DNA of 48,717 nucleotides from positions 1-48,717 of the forward strand of contig CALAQS010000054.1 of NCBI GenBank assembly GCA_937888435.1, given 5' to 3'. This document shows, piece after piece, positions 33,829 through 47,068 of the stretch (position 1 is its first letter; each line of letters opens with the position of its first letter). The notes under the pieces are model-generated. The model was not told the origin of the DNA. It was given only the letters and a program-made list of their open reading frames with translations, and made no database searches. Source of the stretch: an uncultured Acidobacteriota bacterium. Its GTDB lineage: Bacteria > Acidobacteriota > Thermoanaerobaculia > UBA5066. A program made the translations under genes and the position numbers.

Positions 33829-34608
33829 TCACGCCCCGTGGATGCCTTCCTTGGATCCCGCAATGAAGTCGCGGAGGACCTTCACGTCCTCCGACGTCCC
33901 GACGAGCGCGTCGAGCCCTGCGAGGAGGGCGGCCTTGTCGTGGCGGTGCCTGTGGAGGACGCGGTAGGCCTTCTGCAGGGCGGCCACGCGCTCTTTCGAG
34001 AACCCCTTCCGTTCCAGCCCCACGCTGTTCACCTTCCACGCCCTCACGTCGCGGTCCGAGGAGCTCCAGAGAAACGGCAGAACGTCGTGGTTCATGCCCG
34101 AGAACGCCCCGACGAAGGCATGCCGGCCGATCCTCAGAAACTGCCGGACGGCGGCGAAAGCTCCGAGGACGACGTCGTCCCCGACGACGCAGTGGCCCGC
34201 GAGTGAGGCGCCGTTCGCGAAGACCGTGCGGTTTCCGACGACGCAGTCGTGAGCCACGTGCGAATACGCCATGAACAGGTTGTCGTCCCCTATGATCGTG
34301 GTGCCGTGCCCGGTCATCGTCCCGCGGTGGATCGTGCAGAACTCCCGGAAGGTGTTGCGGTTGCCGATCGTCAGGGTCGTCGGCTCGCCTCTGTACTTGA
34401 GGTCCTGGGGCGGACCTCCGAGCGCGGCCTGGGGGGAGACGCGGTTGTCCTCTCCGAGCGTCGTGGGCCCTTCGATCACGGCGTGGGCGCCCACGGTCGT
34501 GCGGGCGCCGATCGTGACCCGCGCGCCCACGATTGCATAGGGGCCGATCTCCGCGGTCTCATGGACGGAGGCCGAAGGGTCGGCGATGGCGGTGGGGTGG
34601 ACGCCCAT
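33829..34608 (-). CDS. lpxA: UDP-N-acetylglucosamine acyltransferase
   Basis: First enzyme of lipid A synthesis, transferring a hydroxyacyl chain from ACP to UDP-GlcNAc. The 259-aa protein has left-handed beta-helix hexapeptide repeats through ~residue 180 and catalytic His120 in SHVAHDC, then a helical C-terminus. The ATG overlaps the fabZ stop by one base (TGATG). It is the last gene of the envelope operon; lpxB or lpxI does not follow. Confidence 0.95.
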   Translation of the reverse strand: MGVHPTAIADPSASVHETAEIGPYAIVGARVTIGARTTVGAHAVIEGPTTLGEDNRVSPQAALGGPPQDLKYRGEPTTLTIGNRNTFREFCTIHRGTMTGHGTTIIGDDNLFMAYSHVAHDCVVGNRTVFANGASLAGHCVVGDDVVLGAFAAVRQFLRIGRHAFVGAFSGMNHDVLPFLWSSSDRDVRAWKVNSVGLERKGFSKERVAALQKAYRVLHRHRHDKAALLAGLDALVGTSEDVKVLRDFIAGSKEGIHGA

Positions 34609-35087
34609 CAGGATCCCGCCGTCGGGCGCCTGACGAGACTGCTCATCAGCTCGCCCTCCGCGCAAAGAGCGCCGTCCACGCGGGCTTCCGCCTTCATGCG
34701 CACGATGTTGGAGCGGACCTGCACGATCTCGGCGACGACGATCAGCTGATCGCCCGGAAAAACGGGGCGCCTAAAGCGCGCCTTGTCGACGCCCGAGAGG
34801 TACATCAATGTTTGCTCCGGCTCCTCCATGCCCGTGAAGAAGAGGCAGCCGGCGACCTGAGCCATGCACTCGAGGATGAGGACGCCGGGCATGACCGGGT
34901 TCCCCGGAAAATGGCCCTGGAAAAACGGCTCGTTGACGGAGACGTTCTTGAGACCCGTGACCTTTGAGCCCGCGACAACCGGTCCCGCGGTCAGGGAAAC
35001 GATGCGGTCCACGAGCAGGAAAGGATACCGGTGCGGCAGGAGCCGCATGATCTCCAGGATGTTCCTCCCCGTCCTCTGTTCGCTCAT
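34608..35087 (-). CDS. fabZ: 3-hydroxyacyl-ACP dehydratase FabZ
   Basis: Hot-dog-fold dehydratase of fatty-acid elongation, 159 aa. LLPHRYPFLLVDRI and GHFPGNPVMPGVL are diagnostic. Catalytic His59 and Glu73 are present. The ATG overlaps the lpxD stop (ATGA). Its position between lpxD and lpxA is the classic arrangement balancing lipid A and phospholipid acyl chains. Confidence 0.95.
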   Translation of the reverse strand: MSEQRTGRNILEIMRLLPHRYPFLLVDRIVSLTAGPVVAGSKVTGLKNVSVNEPFFQGHFPGNPVMPGVLILECMAQVAGCLFFTGMEEPEQTLMYLSGVDKARFRRPVFPGDQLIVVAEIVQVRSNIVRMKAEARVDGALCAEGELMSSLVRRPTAGS

Positions 35088-36115
35088 TCCCCTGCTCCCT
35101 TGAGGAGGCCCGCTTTTTCGGCGAGGCGGCGCACGAGACGCGCCGTCTCCGGCAGCCGGCGAAACTCGATGTGCGACTTCTGGTAGGCGCGGTACGCGAA
35201 CGCGGGCGTCCCGTGGAGCGCTTCGCCGTCCGGCACGTCCGCCCCGATGCCGCTCTGCGCCTGCACCTTGACGCCGTTGCCGACGGTGATGTGGCCGGCG
35301 ACGCCCACCTGCCCGCCCAGGACGACGCCGTCTCCGATCACGGCCGAGCCCGCGATGCCGACCTGGGCGCAGAGGACGTCGTGGCGGCCGAGCCGCACGT
35401 TGTGGCCCAGCATGACGAGGTCGTCGATCTTCGTGCCGGCGCCGACAGACGTCGTTTCGAGAGCCGCGCGGTCGATGCACGTGTTCGCGCCGATCTCGAC
35501 GTCGTCGCCGATCGTGACGCCCCCGACCTGCGGGATCTTCACGAGGCCTTTCTCCGTCGTCGCATAGCCGAAGCCGTCCCCGCCGAGGACGGCGCCGCTG
35601 TGGATCTCGACGCGCTCCCCCAGCACGACATCGTCGTAGAGAACGACATGGGGGTGCAGCCACGAGCCCGCTCCCACCCGGCATCGGGCCCCGATGACCG
35701 TGTGAGCGCCCACGATGGCGTTCGCCTCCACGCGCGAAAGGTCTCCCACGACGGCATAGGGACCGATTTCCGCGGACGGATCGACGAACGTGCCCGCATC
35801 GACGACGGCAGTCACGTGGATGCCGGGCCGCGGAATCCGCGCCGGATGGAACAGGCGCAGCACGAGAATGAGAGCCGCGGACGGATCCAGAACCTCGATG
35901 ACCGTCCGGCCGAGGAGCGCGGACGCCGAGCGCGCGAGGAACGCGCCCGCCGCGGAAACGGCCGCGCGCGGCAGTGCCGGCTCTTCGCTCACGAACGAGA
36001 GCATGTCCGCGCCCGCGCCTTCGAGCGAGCGCACGCCGACGAGTCTCCGGTCCCCGTCGCCGACGACGCGTCCGCCGCAGGCGGCTGCCACTTCGGCGAC
36101 GGAGAGCGACGCCAC
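35084..36115 (-). CDS. lpxD: UDP-3-O-(hydroxyacyl)glucosamine N-acyltransferase
   Basis: Third lipid A step, adding the second acyl chain. The 343-aa protein has an N-terminal uridine-binding domain (~1-100), then the left-handed beta helix with GGDGFGY (178-184) and catalytic His238 in LGHNV, and a C-terminal helix for ACP binding. The GTG start is 7 nt after the skp stop. Confidence 0.95.
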   Translation of the reverse strand: MASLSVAEVAAACGGRVVGDGDRRLVGVRSLEGAGADMLSFVSEEPALPRAAVSAAGAFLARSASALLGRTVIEVLDPSAALILVLRLFHPARIPRPGIHVTAVVDAGTFVDPSAEIGPYAVVGDLSRVEANAIVGAHTVIGARCRVGAGSWLHPHVVLYDDVVLGERVEIHSGAVLGGDGFGYATTEKGLVKIPQVGGVTIGDDVEIGANTCIDRAALETTSVGAGTKIDDLVMLGHNVRLGRHDVLCAQVGIAGSAVIGDGVVLGGQVGVAGHITVGNGVKVQAQSGIGADVPDGEALHGTPAFAYRAYQKSHIEFRRLPETARLVRRLAEKAGLLKGAGE

Positions 36116-36122
36116 GCCCGGC

Positions 36123-36755
36123 TTACTTCTTCGGCGCGGCCGGGGTGGCCGTCGTGGCCGGCTTGGCGGCGGCAGGCGCGGCGGGCTTCGCGGCCGCCGG
36201 TGCGGCCGGCGCGGCGATCTGCGAGTTGAACTTCGTGATGACGGCCTCCGTCAGGTCGACGGTCTTGTCGTCGGCGAAGAGCAGCCCCGAGTTGAACTTG
36301 TTGAAGACGAGGGCGTAGCCCTGCTCGCGCGCGACCTCGTTGATGACCGGCATGATCCGCTTCTCGAGCTCCCCGAGTTCCTTGCGCTGCGACTCTTCCA
36401 GCTCGCGTTGCGCGTCGTCCTGGAAGCGCTTCAGATCGAGCGCTTTCGCCTGATAGTCCTTCTGGAGCTTCTCCATCGCGTCCTCGGACAGGGCCTTGCC
36501 CTGGTCCTGGATCTTCTGCTCCATGTCCCGCAGCTCCTTCTGGCGCTTCTGCAGGTCTTCCTGCTTGGCCTGCTGGACCTTCTGGACACGGGCAAGGCTC
36601 TCCTTGCCGATGGCGGATTCCTGGACGATCTTCTGGACCTCGATCACGCCGATCTTTCCGCCGGGCGCGGTCGCGGTAACGGTCTGGGCCGAGGCGCCGC
36701 CGGCGAGGACGCCGAGAGCGAGGGCGCCAGCCGCGAGAGTGACGATGCGATTCAT
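36123..36755 (-). CDS. skp: Periplasmic chaperone Skp/OmpH
   Basis: The 210-aa protein has a signal peptide ending ~GGASAQ, then the Skp core (~34-175) with long charged helices (ESLARVQKVQQAKQEDLQ and on) that form the tentacles of a trimer holding unfolded outer-membrane proteins. The last ~30 residues are an Ala/Pro/Lys-rich tail not found in E. coli Skp. AAGGAG precedes the ATG. It follows bamA, the usual order. Confidence 0.92.
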   Translation of the reverse strand: MNRIVTLAAGALALGVLAGGASAQTVTATAPGGKIGVIEVQKIVQESAIGKESLARVQKVQQAKQEDLQKRQKELRDMEQKIQDQGKALSEDAMEKLQKDYQAKALDLKRFQDDAQRELEESQRKELGELEKRIMPVINEVAREQGYALVFNKFNSGLLFADDKTVDLTEAVITKFNSQIAAPAAPAAAKPAAPAAAKPATTATPAAPKK

Positions 36756-36832
36756 GGATGGAACTCCTTCAATTAATTTTGGCCCGGGCGGGGACGCCGA
36801 GTCCACGAAGGCGGCCATCATACTGGAAATGG

Positions 36833-39460
36833 CTAGAACGTCGTCCCGATGGAGAACTCGAAATCCGTCCGGGACTCGGACTGGATCACGGTGCCCGCCT
36901 GGTCCTTGATGTCCTTCGGCTGAAGGTTGATGCCGTAGATGAACCGCAGGGGCGCCTGGAAAATCGGCAGGAGAATCCGCATCTCGACTCCCGTCGACTT
37001 GCGCAACGATCCGAGGGCCGGAGATTGGCCCTCGAGCCACGTGTTCCCCGCATCGAAGAATACCGCGAGCTTGAGAGGGCCGGCCACGGCGTAGACGTAC
37101 TCGGAGTTGAACACGAGAAATCGGTCGCCACCGAGGAGCGCCCCGGCGCTCGTGAAGAACGCCTTGTTGTGGCTGTCGATCGGGTAGATCGACCCGAACT
37201 TGAAGCCGCGCACCGACCGGTCTCCCCCGATGCGGTAGCGTTCGAACAGAGGCAGCCGGCTGTCGTAGCCCGTCTCGCCGACGACCTGCTCGCCGGCGTA
37301 CGCTCGAAGCATGCCCATGTCGAGGTTGAAGGCGAAGTTCGACTTCTTCCCCACGGGGATGTACCGCGTGATGTTCGCGCTCAGCTTGAGGTACGAGAAG
37401 TCGCCTCCGAAAGGGCCTCCCGCCACCGACACGGAGAGACCGATCTTCATACCGCGAGTCGGGTCGAATGGGTCGTTTCGGCTGTCGTACCGGTAGCCGG
37501 GGGTGACCGCCGAAATCGTGCCCGCATACGTCGCATAGGCGATGGGGAGATATCCCCCGCCCGGTGGCGCGGGCGGCGGATAGACCTGATAGGTGCTCGT
37601 CGTGTCGGTGAACCCGTAGAAGATCGAGAAGAGGTCGAAGAGGCCGAGACCGTAGCCTAAGGAGACGTTGACGCCCTTGCTTGTTTCGCTGAGGCCGCCC
37701 GCGACGTCGGTGTAGTCGAGCGAGCGGTCGAAGATCGACCCGCCCACCGACATCCGCTTGTCGAGGAACCACGGCTCAGAGAACGAGATGTCGAAAAAAT
37801 TCGAGCGGCTGCCGCGCTGGAACTGCAGGCCGAGCGTGTCGCCCCGACCGAGGAAGTTGCGCGTGTTGAACTGGAACTGCCCGAAGAGGCCGTCCAGCTG
37901 CGAATAGCCCGCTCCGAACTGGACCTCGTTGCGATTCGTGTCCGTCCCCTTGATCGAGACGTCGACGGTCTTCTTTTCCGCGTTGACGCGGAAGTCCGGG
38001 TCTTCCTCGATCTTGTAGTAGCCGAGCTGCGTCACCTTGAACAAGCTCTTCTTGAACGTCTCCATGTCCATGATGTCGCCTTCGAAAACCTGCAGCTCGC
38101 GCCTCAGCACCTTGTCGCGCGTCGTCTTGTTGCCCGTGAACTCGATCCGGCCGAGCCGGTACTGATCGCCCTCGGTGATCTTTACGGCGACGTCCACGAC
38201 GTGCTTGGGCTTCTCGGTGTTCTCGGGGTTCATGAAGACGTAGATGTAGCCCCGGCTGCGGTAGGTCGCGTCGATCGCCTTCATGCCGTCCGCGATCACC
38301 TTCTGGCTCATCGGCTTTCCGGCTTTGTATCCGAAGAACCGCTCGAGCGCCTCCGGCCGGAACACCGTGGAGCCCTCGACGGTGACCTTGCCGAAGTAGA
38401 ACTTCTCGCCCTCGACGATTGGAATCGTGATTTTCACCCGGCGGCTGATCTTCTCCGGGCGCTTCTCGGAAGGGTTCGCCACGAACACGTCGAGGGTCGG
38501 GTCCTTGATGACGACGTCCTTGTAGCCGACGTCCTGATAGACCTTGCGCAGCGCCTCGACGTCCTCTTCGTATCCCGCCTGGTTGTACGTGGACTTGCTA
38601 TCGAAGAAGCGCCACCAGTGCGCCTGCTTCGTCTTGGAGAGCGCGTACCGGAGCTTCGTCTGGCCGAAGACCGTGTTGCCCGTGAACACGATCGATTCGA
38701 TCTTGACCTTGTCGCCCTCATCGACGAGGAAGACGATGCGGCGTTGAAGGTCGGAGACGTTCTCGGTCGTGGCGTCGATCGCCGCGGAGCGGAATCCTTC
38801 GGTCTTGTACGCTTCGAGAAGTACGGCCTTCGCTTTCGCGATGTCGCGCAGCGAGACGGGCGCGCCGACGCGGATCTCGGCCTTGCCTTCCTTGAGCTTG
38901 TCCTTGAGCTGCGACGTCGTGAGCTTCTTGTTGCCCCGGAACTCGAGGTCCGCGACCGTGGGCTGTTCCACGACGGTCGCGACGAGCACGACGCCCGCGG
39001 GGGACGTTTCCTTTTCGAGCGTCAAGTCCTCGAACAGCCCGGAATCCCAGAGCTTGCTGAAGTTCCGCTTGATCAGGTCGTCGTCGTAGGGGTCGCCCAC
39101 TTTGACGCCCAGGTAGAAGCCGACGGTCTCGGGAGCCGTGGTCTTCCCGCCGCGCACGAGGATCTGCACGATCTTCGGCCTATCGGCGGCGGGGACCGCG
39201 GGCTCGGGGGCGAGGGCCATCGACGCCTTCGGCATCGTGCCCGTGAGCGACGAATCGGGCCGGGTCGCGCCGAACATGCCTTCGCCGGCAGCCGTGGGAG
39301 CGGGCTCGGGGGTGGGCACCGGAGTCGGTGTCTGCGCACGGGCCGTCTCGCAACAGAGAAAGGCCGCCAGAACACAGGCGAGAACTCCGGCCGGAATGAC
39401 GCGCGCGGATCGACTCGAGGCGGACCCGGCTGGACCGCCGGACGAGCAATTCAGGGGCAC
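36833..39460 (-). CDS. bamA: Outer membrane protein assembly factor BamA
   Basis: Core of the beta-barrel assembly machine. About 875 aa from a GTG at 39460, 5 nt after the clpC stop. A signal peptide (~15-42) is followed by a ~55-residue Pro/Ala-rich linker, five POTRA domains (~100-440) and a 16-strand barrel. The barrel has the lid-loop region GGDRSVRGF (VRGF motif) and ends in FEFSIGTTF, a C-terminal beta-signal with terminal Phe. The linker between signal and POTRA1 is longer than in E. coli. An upstream open frame extends into clpC and is not used. Confidence 0.95.
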   Translation of the reverse strand: MPLNCSSGGPAGSASSRSARVIPAGVLACVLAAFLCCETARAQTPTPVPTPEPAPTAAGEGMFGATRPDSSLTGTMPKASMALAPEPAVPAADRPKIVQILVRGGKTTAPETVGFYLGVKVGDPYDDDLIKRNFSKLWDSGLFEDLTLEKETSPAGVVLVATVVEQPTVADLEFRGNKKLTTSQLKDKLKEGKAEIRVGAPVSLRDIAKAKAVLLEAYKTEGFRSAAIDATTENVSDLQRRIVFLVDEGDKVKIESIVFTGNTVFGQTKLRYALSKTKQAHWWRFFDSKSTYNQAGYEEDVEALRKVYQDVGYKDVVIKDPTLDVFVANPSEKRPEKISRRVKITIPIVEGEKFYFGKVTVEGSTVFRPEALERFFGYKAGKPMSQKVIADGMKAIDATYRSRGYIYVFMNPENTEKPKHVVDVAVKITEGDQYRLGRIEFTGNKTTRDKVLRRELQVFEGDIMDMETFKKSLFKVTQLGYYKIEEDPDFRVNAEKKTVDVSIKGTDTNRNEVQFGAGYSQLDGLFGQFQFNTRNFLGRGDTLGLQFQRGSRSNFFDISFSEPWFLDKRMSVGGSIFDRSLDYTDVAGGLSETSKGVNVSLGYGLGLFDLFSIFYGFTDTTSTYQVYPPPAPPGGGYLPIAYATYAGTISAVTPGYRYDSRNDPFDPTRGMKIGLSVSVAGGPFGGDFSYLKLSANITRYIPVGKKSNFAFNLDMGMLRAYAGEQVVGETGYDSRLPLFERYRIGGDRSVRGFKFGSIYPIDSHNKAFFTSAGALLGGDRFLVFNSEYVYAVAGPLKLAVFFDAGNTWLEGQSPALGSLRKSTGVEMRILLPIFQAPLRFIYGINLQPKDIKDQAGTVIQSESRTDFEFSIGTTF

Positions 39461-39465
39461 CCTGC

Positions 39466-41892
<2,427 letters not shown>

Positions 41893-41907
41893 CGTCAGAT
41901 GACCGTT

Positions 41908-42630
41908 TCAACCCCTCGGAGAGACGGGGAGGGCGGTCCCGACGACATCGCTCAACCCCTCTTCTCCCAGCAATTTGATCGTAGCACAGCGACGCGCCCA
42001 TTCCGGGTCGTGGGTCACGACGATCGCGGCCCCGGCGCGCTCTTTCGCGACCTCGGCCAGAAGCTCGAAGACCTGTGCGGCGTGGGCGGCGTCGAGGCTT
42101 CCCGTAGGCTCGTCGCAGAGGAGGAGCCGCGGCCGCCTCACGACCGCGCGCGCGATGGCGACGCGCTGCCTTTCGCCGCCGGAAAGCGTCCGCGGGAACG
42201 CGGCCGCGCGGCCGAGAAGGCCCACGCGGTCGAGAACCTCGCGCGCCTCGCGGCGGGAGCCTTGCTCCGGGCGACCAGCGAGAAAAAGAGGCAGCGCCAC
42301 GTTTTCCTCGGCGGTGAGCTCGGGAAGGAGATGATGGAACTGGAACACGAATCCCACGCTCGCGCCGCGCACGGCCGCGCGTGGGGCCGGCGCGAGCGTG
42401 GCCCAGTCCGCGCCGTCGAGCGCCACACGGCCCGCGTCGGGCGCGTCGAGCCCGGCGAAAAGGTGGAGCAGCGTCGACTTTCCGCAGCCCGAAGGGCCGG
42501 TGATGGCGAGGAGATCGCCCGCCGCGACGGCGAGTGAAACGCCGCGAAAGACCTCGACCCGCGCGTCGCCGGCCCCAAACCCCTTCGCGAGGCCTTCCGC
42601 GACGAGCAACGCCGCCGCCTCAGGCGCCAC
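41908..42630 (-). CDS. lolD: Lipoprotein-releasing ABC transporter ATP-binding protein LolD
   Basis: The 240-aa ATPase energises release of outer-membrane lipoproteins from the inner membrane. Walker A GPSGCGKST is at 45-53; the signature LSGGERQRVAIARA, Walker B LLLCDEPTGSLD and the switch His in VVTHD are all present. The GTG start overlaps the permease gene by 11 bp, so the two gene products are partners. Confidence 0.93.
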   Translation of the reverse strand: MAPEAAALLVAEGLAKGFGAGDARVEVFRGVSLAVAAGDLLAITGPSGCGKSTLLHLFAGLDAPDAGRVALDGADWATLAPAPRAAVRGASVGFVFQFHHLLPELTAEENVALPLFLAGRPEQGSRREAREVLDRVGLLGRAAAFPRTLSGGERQRVAIARAVVRRPRLLLCDEPTGSLDAAHAAQVFELLAEVAKERAGAAIVVTHDPEWARRCATIKLLGEEGLSDVVGTALPVSPRG

Positions 42631-43765
42631 GCAGGGCCTCCACGGCGGGCTGGCGCGCGGCGGCGCGGGCGGGCACGGTCGCCACGACGAACGCCCACAG
42701 GATCGACAGCGCCGCGACCACGCCCACGTCGAGAGGGTCCACGCGAAACGGCGCGTGGCTCATCCCGTAGAGCTGCGCCGGGAGCGGAACGAGGCCGAGC
42801 CTCTCGAGCAGGATGGAGGCCGCGACGCCGAGAAGGACGCCCGCGAGCGTGCCGGCCATCCCCACGCAACCCCCCGCGGCCCGAAAGACGTTCTCCACGG
42901 TCCTCGGAGACGCCCCGAGAACCGAGAGGACGGCGGCGTCCCCCGCGCGCGTCGCGGCGAGAACCGCCGACGTCGCCGCGAGGTTCAGCCCCGCCACGAT
43001 CACGATCAGGAAAACGGCCGCGAACAAGACGAAGCGCTCGAGCCTCAGCGCGAGGACGAGAGCGCGGTTCTGCTCTTCCCACGTCGTCAACGTGACGGAA
43101 GGCCCGAGCGCGGCCGCCACGGCCGCAGCGCCGGCCTTCGCCTTCGACGGGTCCTTCAGAAAGACCTCGTAGCCGGTGGCCCCGTCCGAGCCGAGCGCGA
43201 AGAGGCGCCGCGCCTCGTCGAGCGGCAGGCTCGCCTCGGCGGCGCGACGTCCCGTGGAAGAGGGCGCGAGGGCGGTGATCCTCAAGGTCGAGACGATCGG
43301 GACCGGACCGAGCGGCGAGAGCCGCGCGCGCGAAGAGACGAGCGTCACGGTGTCTCCAGGCACGACGCCGAGCGGCCGGGCCTGGGCCACGTCGAGCACG
43401 AGCCCTTTCGTCCGCTCGCGGCCCACGACCTCCGCCGGAGCGGCGTCGCGCCCCATCGACACCCACACGCGGCCCCGCGCCACGGGTGAGACGGACACGA
43501 CGCCGGGGACGGCGGCGAGCTTGCCGCCGATCCGGTCCGCGTCGTGGAACGGGCCTCGGCCTGCGGGCGTCACGAGGAGATGCGGCGTCTCGGCGAGAAG
43601 TCGGCTCCTCACGTGCGTCTGAAACCCCGCGAGAAGCGCGAGCGACACGACGAGAGCCGCGACGCCGAGCGCGAGCCCGCAAAAAGCCGCGAGCGCGACG
43701 ACCCCCACCTGCGCGTCACGCCGCGACGCGAGGAGATATCTTCTGGCGAGAAAGAAGGAAATCAA
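42620..43765 (-). CDS. Lipoprotein-releasing system permease, LolC/LolE family
   Basis: The 381-aa protein has one N-terminal transmembrane helix (~20-48), a large periplasmic domain (~50-245) and three more helices (~252-277, ~305-330, ~350-370), the MacB/LolCE topology. Only one LolC/E-type gene is here, so a homodimer (LolF-like) is probable. The TTG start follows a short intergenic hairpin after lysS and lacks a good ribosome-binding site. Confidence 0.9.
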   Translation of the reverse strand: MISFFLARRYLLASRRDAQVGVVALAAFCGLALGVAALVVSLALLAGFQTHVRSRLLAETPHLLVTPAGRGPFHDADRIGGKLAAVPGVVSVSPVARGRVWVSMGRDAAPAEVVGRERTKGLVLDVAQARPLGVVPGDTVTLVSSRARLSPLGPVPIVSTLRITALAPSSTGRRAAEASLPLDEARRLFALGSDGATGYEVFLKDPSKAKAGAAAVAAALGPSVTLTTWEEQNRALVLALRLERFVLFAAVFLIVIVAGLNLAATSAVLAATRAGDAAVLSVLGASPRTVENVFRAAGGCVGMAGTLAGVLLGVAASILLERLGLVPLPAQLYGMSHAPFRVDPLDVGVVAALSILWAFVVATVPARAAARQPAVEALRGA

Positions 43766-43771
43766 GAGAAG

Positions 43772-43798
43772 AAGATTTTCTTGGAAGGGGAAGAGGGC
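43772..43798 (+). repeat. Dispersed purine-rich repeat, intergenic copy
   Basis: AAGATTTTCTTGGAAGGGG then AAGAGGG, two mismatches to the 44298 copy. It lies between the lysS stop and the lolC/E start and can pair with 43815-43830. Confidence 0.5.
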
Positions 43799-43819
43799 GA
43801 CGGCCGCCTGCTGACCTTT

Positions 43820-45394
<1,575 letters not shown>

Positions 45395-45401
45395 CGGGCC
45401 G

Positions 45402-45407
45402 ATTAAA
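45402..45407 (-). promoter_or_regulatory. Candidate extended -10 for the lysS-lpxA operon
   Basis: TGG-TTTAAT on the minus strand. The hexamer ends 7 nt before the lysS ATG and has an upstream TG. No Shine-Dalgarno follows, so a leaderless start is likely if used. Confidence 0.4.
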
Positions 45408-45455
45408 CCATCGACGCGTCCGGCAGGCCCGTCACCCGGGCCTTATCGATCGCCG

Positions 45456-47042
45456 TCACGCACCGCCGAGGGCGTCGAAGAGCAGCCAGAGGCCCGCGAA
45501 CGCCCGGAGATGCCGGAAGCGGGAGCGCGTCAGGTGATTCCAGGGCTCGATGCCCTCCGACTCGGCCGCGGCGAGGGCCTGGCGGAAGAGGCCGTCGACC
45601 TCCCGGGCGCGCGCGAGGCACTTGCCGGCGGTCGCGAGCGTACCTTCGGAAGCGGACGAATCCCCCACTTCGCCCACGAGGTCGCGCAGCTCCCGCGCCT
45701 CTTCGTCCATCTTCTGCCGAAGGACGGAGGCGTTGAAGAAGAGGCGGTCCCGCTCACCCGGGGATTCAGTGTCCTTCCCTTTGCGCAGGATCCGGAGGGC
45801 CGACCGCACCTCCCAGGCCTCGAGCCGGGCTCCGTGCGCGGGCACGCCGGTCGCCGGGTCCGACCGAACGAGATCCACGCTCGCGAAAAGCCGGCGGGCC
45901 GTCTCGGACGTGACGCGATCCGTCTCGGCGCGCCAGGCGATCCCCGAGCCCGTGTCCCGGCGGATCGGCAGGGGCGTGGCGCCTTTCGACAGGGCCTCCC
46001 TTTTCCTGCGGCCGCCACCGGCGGTCGAATCCGAGCCCACGTCGAACTCCTCCGCGGCCGCGGGATCGAGGTGCGCGAGAAGCTTGTGGAGGGATTCCTT
46101 CAGCCGTTTGACGTCGCGCGGGCGCACCCCGCGCCGGCGGCTCGCCTTCTCGAACTCGTCCTTGTCCTTGCGGAAGCGCTCGAGATCCTCGCGGAACTCG
46201 GGGCTCATGAAGCGCGCGTCCTGCTCGAGGTCCTTTTCCTTCTCGAGGACCTCGCGCGACGCCGACAAAATGCGCTTCTCCTCCTCCTTGTAGAGAAGCT
46301 GGAACTTCTTCTTCACCGCGACATTCGACGACAGGATCGCCTGCATGACCTCGGAGTCGTAAAAGGCCCTGCCCATCCGGTGCTTCAGCGTGCGGATGTT
46401 CTCGAGAGTCCCGCGCTTCGAGAGGTCCTCGAACCGTTCGCAGGCCTCGAGGTCGCGGCGCAGGATGTCCAGGAGGGAGACGACGGACTTGACCTCGGCG
46501 GAGTCGGCCCGCTGCCGCACCATGAGAGAGAGGAGCGCCTCGCTCAGCTTCTGCAGCTCGGGGGCGGGCTTGATCTCCATCTCGCCCCCTTTCCCCGGCG
46601 TCGTGCCGAGGCGCGTCAGGAGGAAGTCCACCTTGTCCATCTCGTCGGGCGAAAGGGTCGGCGCGTAGTAATAGAACTTCAGGATCGAGAGGAGCAGATC
46701 CTCGTCGCCGGCCTTCACGCGCTCGAAGAACTGGCGCATCGTGCTCGGGGAGATCTGGCGGTCGTCCTCGGCCAGCGTCGCGTGCAGCGTGTCGAGCTGG
46801 CCGTCGAGGCGCGCCATCGCCGCGCGCGTATCGGCGGCGGGCTCGACGCCTTTCGTCTCCTTGATGCGCTTGATCTGCTCGTACAGGGGGGCGAAGGAGA
46901 CCGCTGGCCCCGTGGCTCCGCGAAGGCTCGTGCGGTGCACGCCCTGGAGAAATTGGTGAAAGGTCCACAAGGTCTTGAACTTCGTCGAAAGGCGGGCATA
47001 AGCCTGCGAGATGGCTTCGGGGTCTGGCACGGCGCTGGTCAC
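45456..47042 (-). CDS. Conserved-looking helical protein of unknown function
   Basis: The 528-aa soluble protein starts at a GTG at 47042. No signal peptide or transmembrane helix was seen. It is predicted mostly alpha-helical, with a Lys/Glu-rich probable coiled coil at ~230-320 (KKFQLLYKEEEKRILSASREVLEKE region broken across positions) and a low-complexity Gly/Arg/Lys break at ~345-365. The N-terminus (ISQAYARLSTKFKTLWTFHQFLQG) is a distinctive aromatic/helical stretch. No catalytic motif was recognised. It diverges from hpt with a 26-bp gap, suggesting a shared regulatory region. The codon bias matches its neighbours, so it is a real gene despite being unassigned. Confidence 0.75.
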   Translation of the reverse strand: MTSAVPDPEAISQAYARLSTKFKTLWTFHQFLQGVHRTSLRGATGPAVSFAPLYEQIKRIKETKGVEPAADTRAAMARLDGQLDTLHATLAEDDRQISPSTMRQFFERVKAGDEDLLLSILKFYYYAPTLSPDEMDKVDFLLTRLGTTPGKGGEMEIKPAPELQKLSEALLSLMVRQRADSAEVKSVVSLLDILRRDLEACERFEDLSKRGTLENIRTLKHRMGRAFYDSEVMQAILSSNVAVKKKFQLLYKEEEKRILSASREVLEKEKDLEQDARFMSPEFREDLERFRKDKDEFEKASRRRGVRPRDVKRLKESLHKLLAHLDPAAAEEFDVGSDSTAGGGRRKREALSKGATPLPIRRDTGSGIAWRAETDRVTSETARRLFASVDLVRSDPATGVPAHGARLEAWEVRSALRILRKGKDTESPGERDRLFFNASVLRQKMDEEARELRDLVGEVGDSSASEGTLATAGKCLARAREVDGLFRQALAAAESEGIEPWNHLTRSRFRHLRAFAGLWLLFDALGGA

Positions 47043-47055
47043 GTTTTTCGGATGA

Positions 47056-47061
47056 TAGTCT
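47056..47061 (+). promoter_or_regulatory. Candidate -10 box for hpt-ridA (leaderless type)
   Basis: TAGTCT, exactly 7 nt before the hpt GTG. No Shine-Dalgarno sequence is present. Confidence 0.35.
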
Positions 47062-47068
47062 GACCGCC

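Noticed and set aside
36123-36220. Ala/Pro/Lys repeats in the skp 3' end
   Set aside because: Ordinary low-complexity tail, also present in the lipoprotein and small secreted protein; not a DNA repeat of interest.
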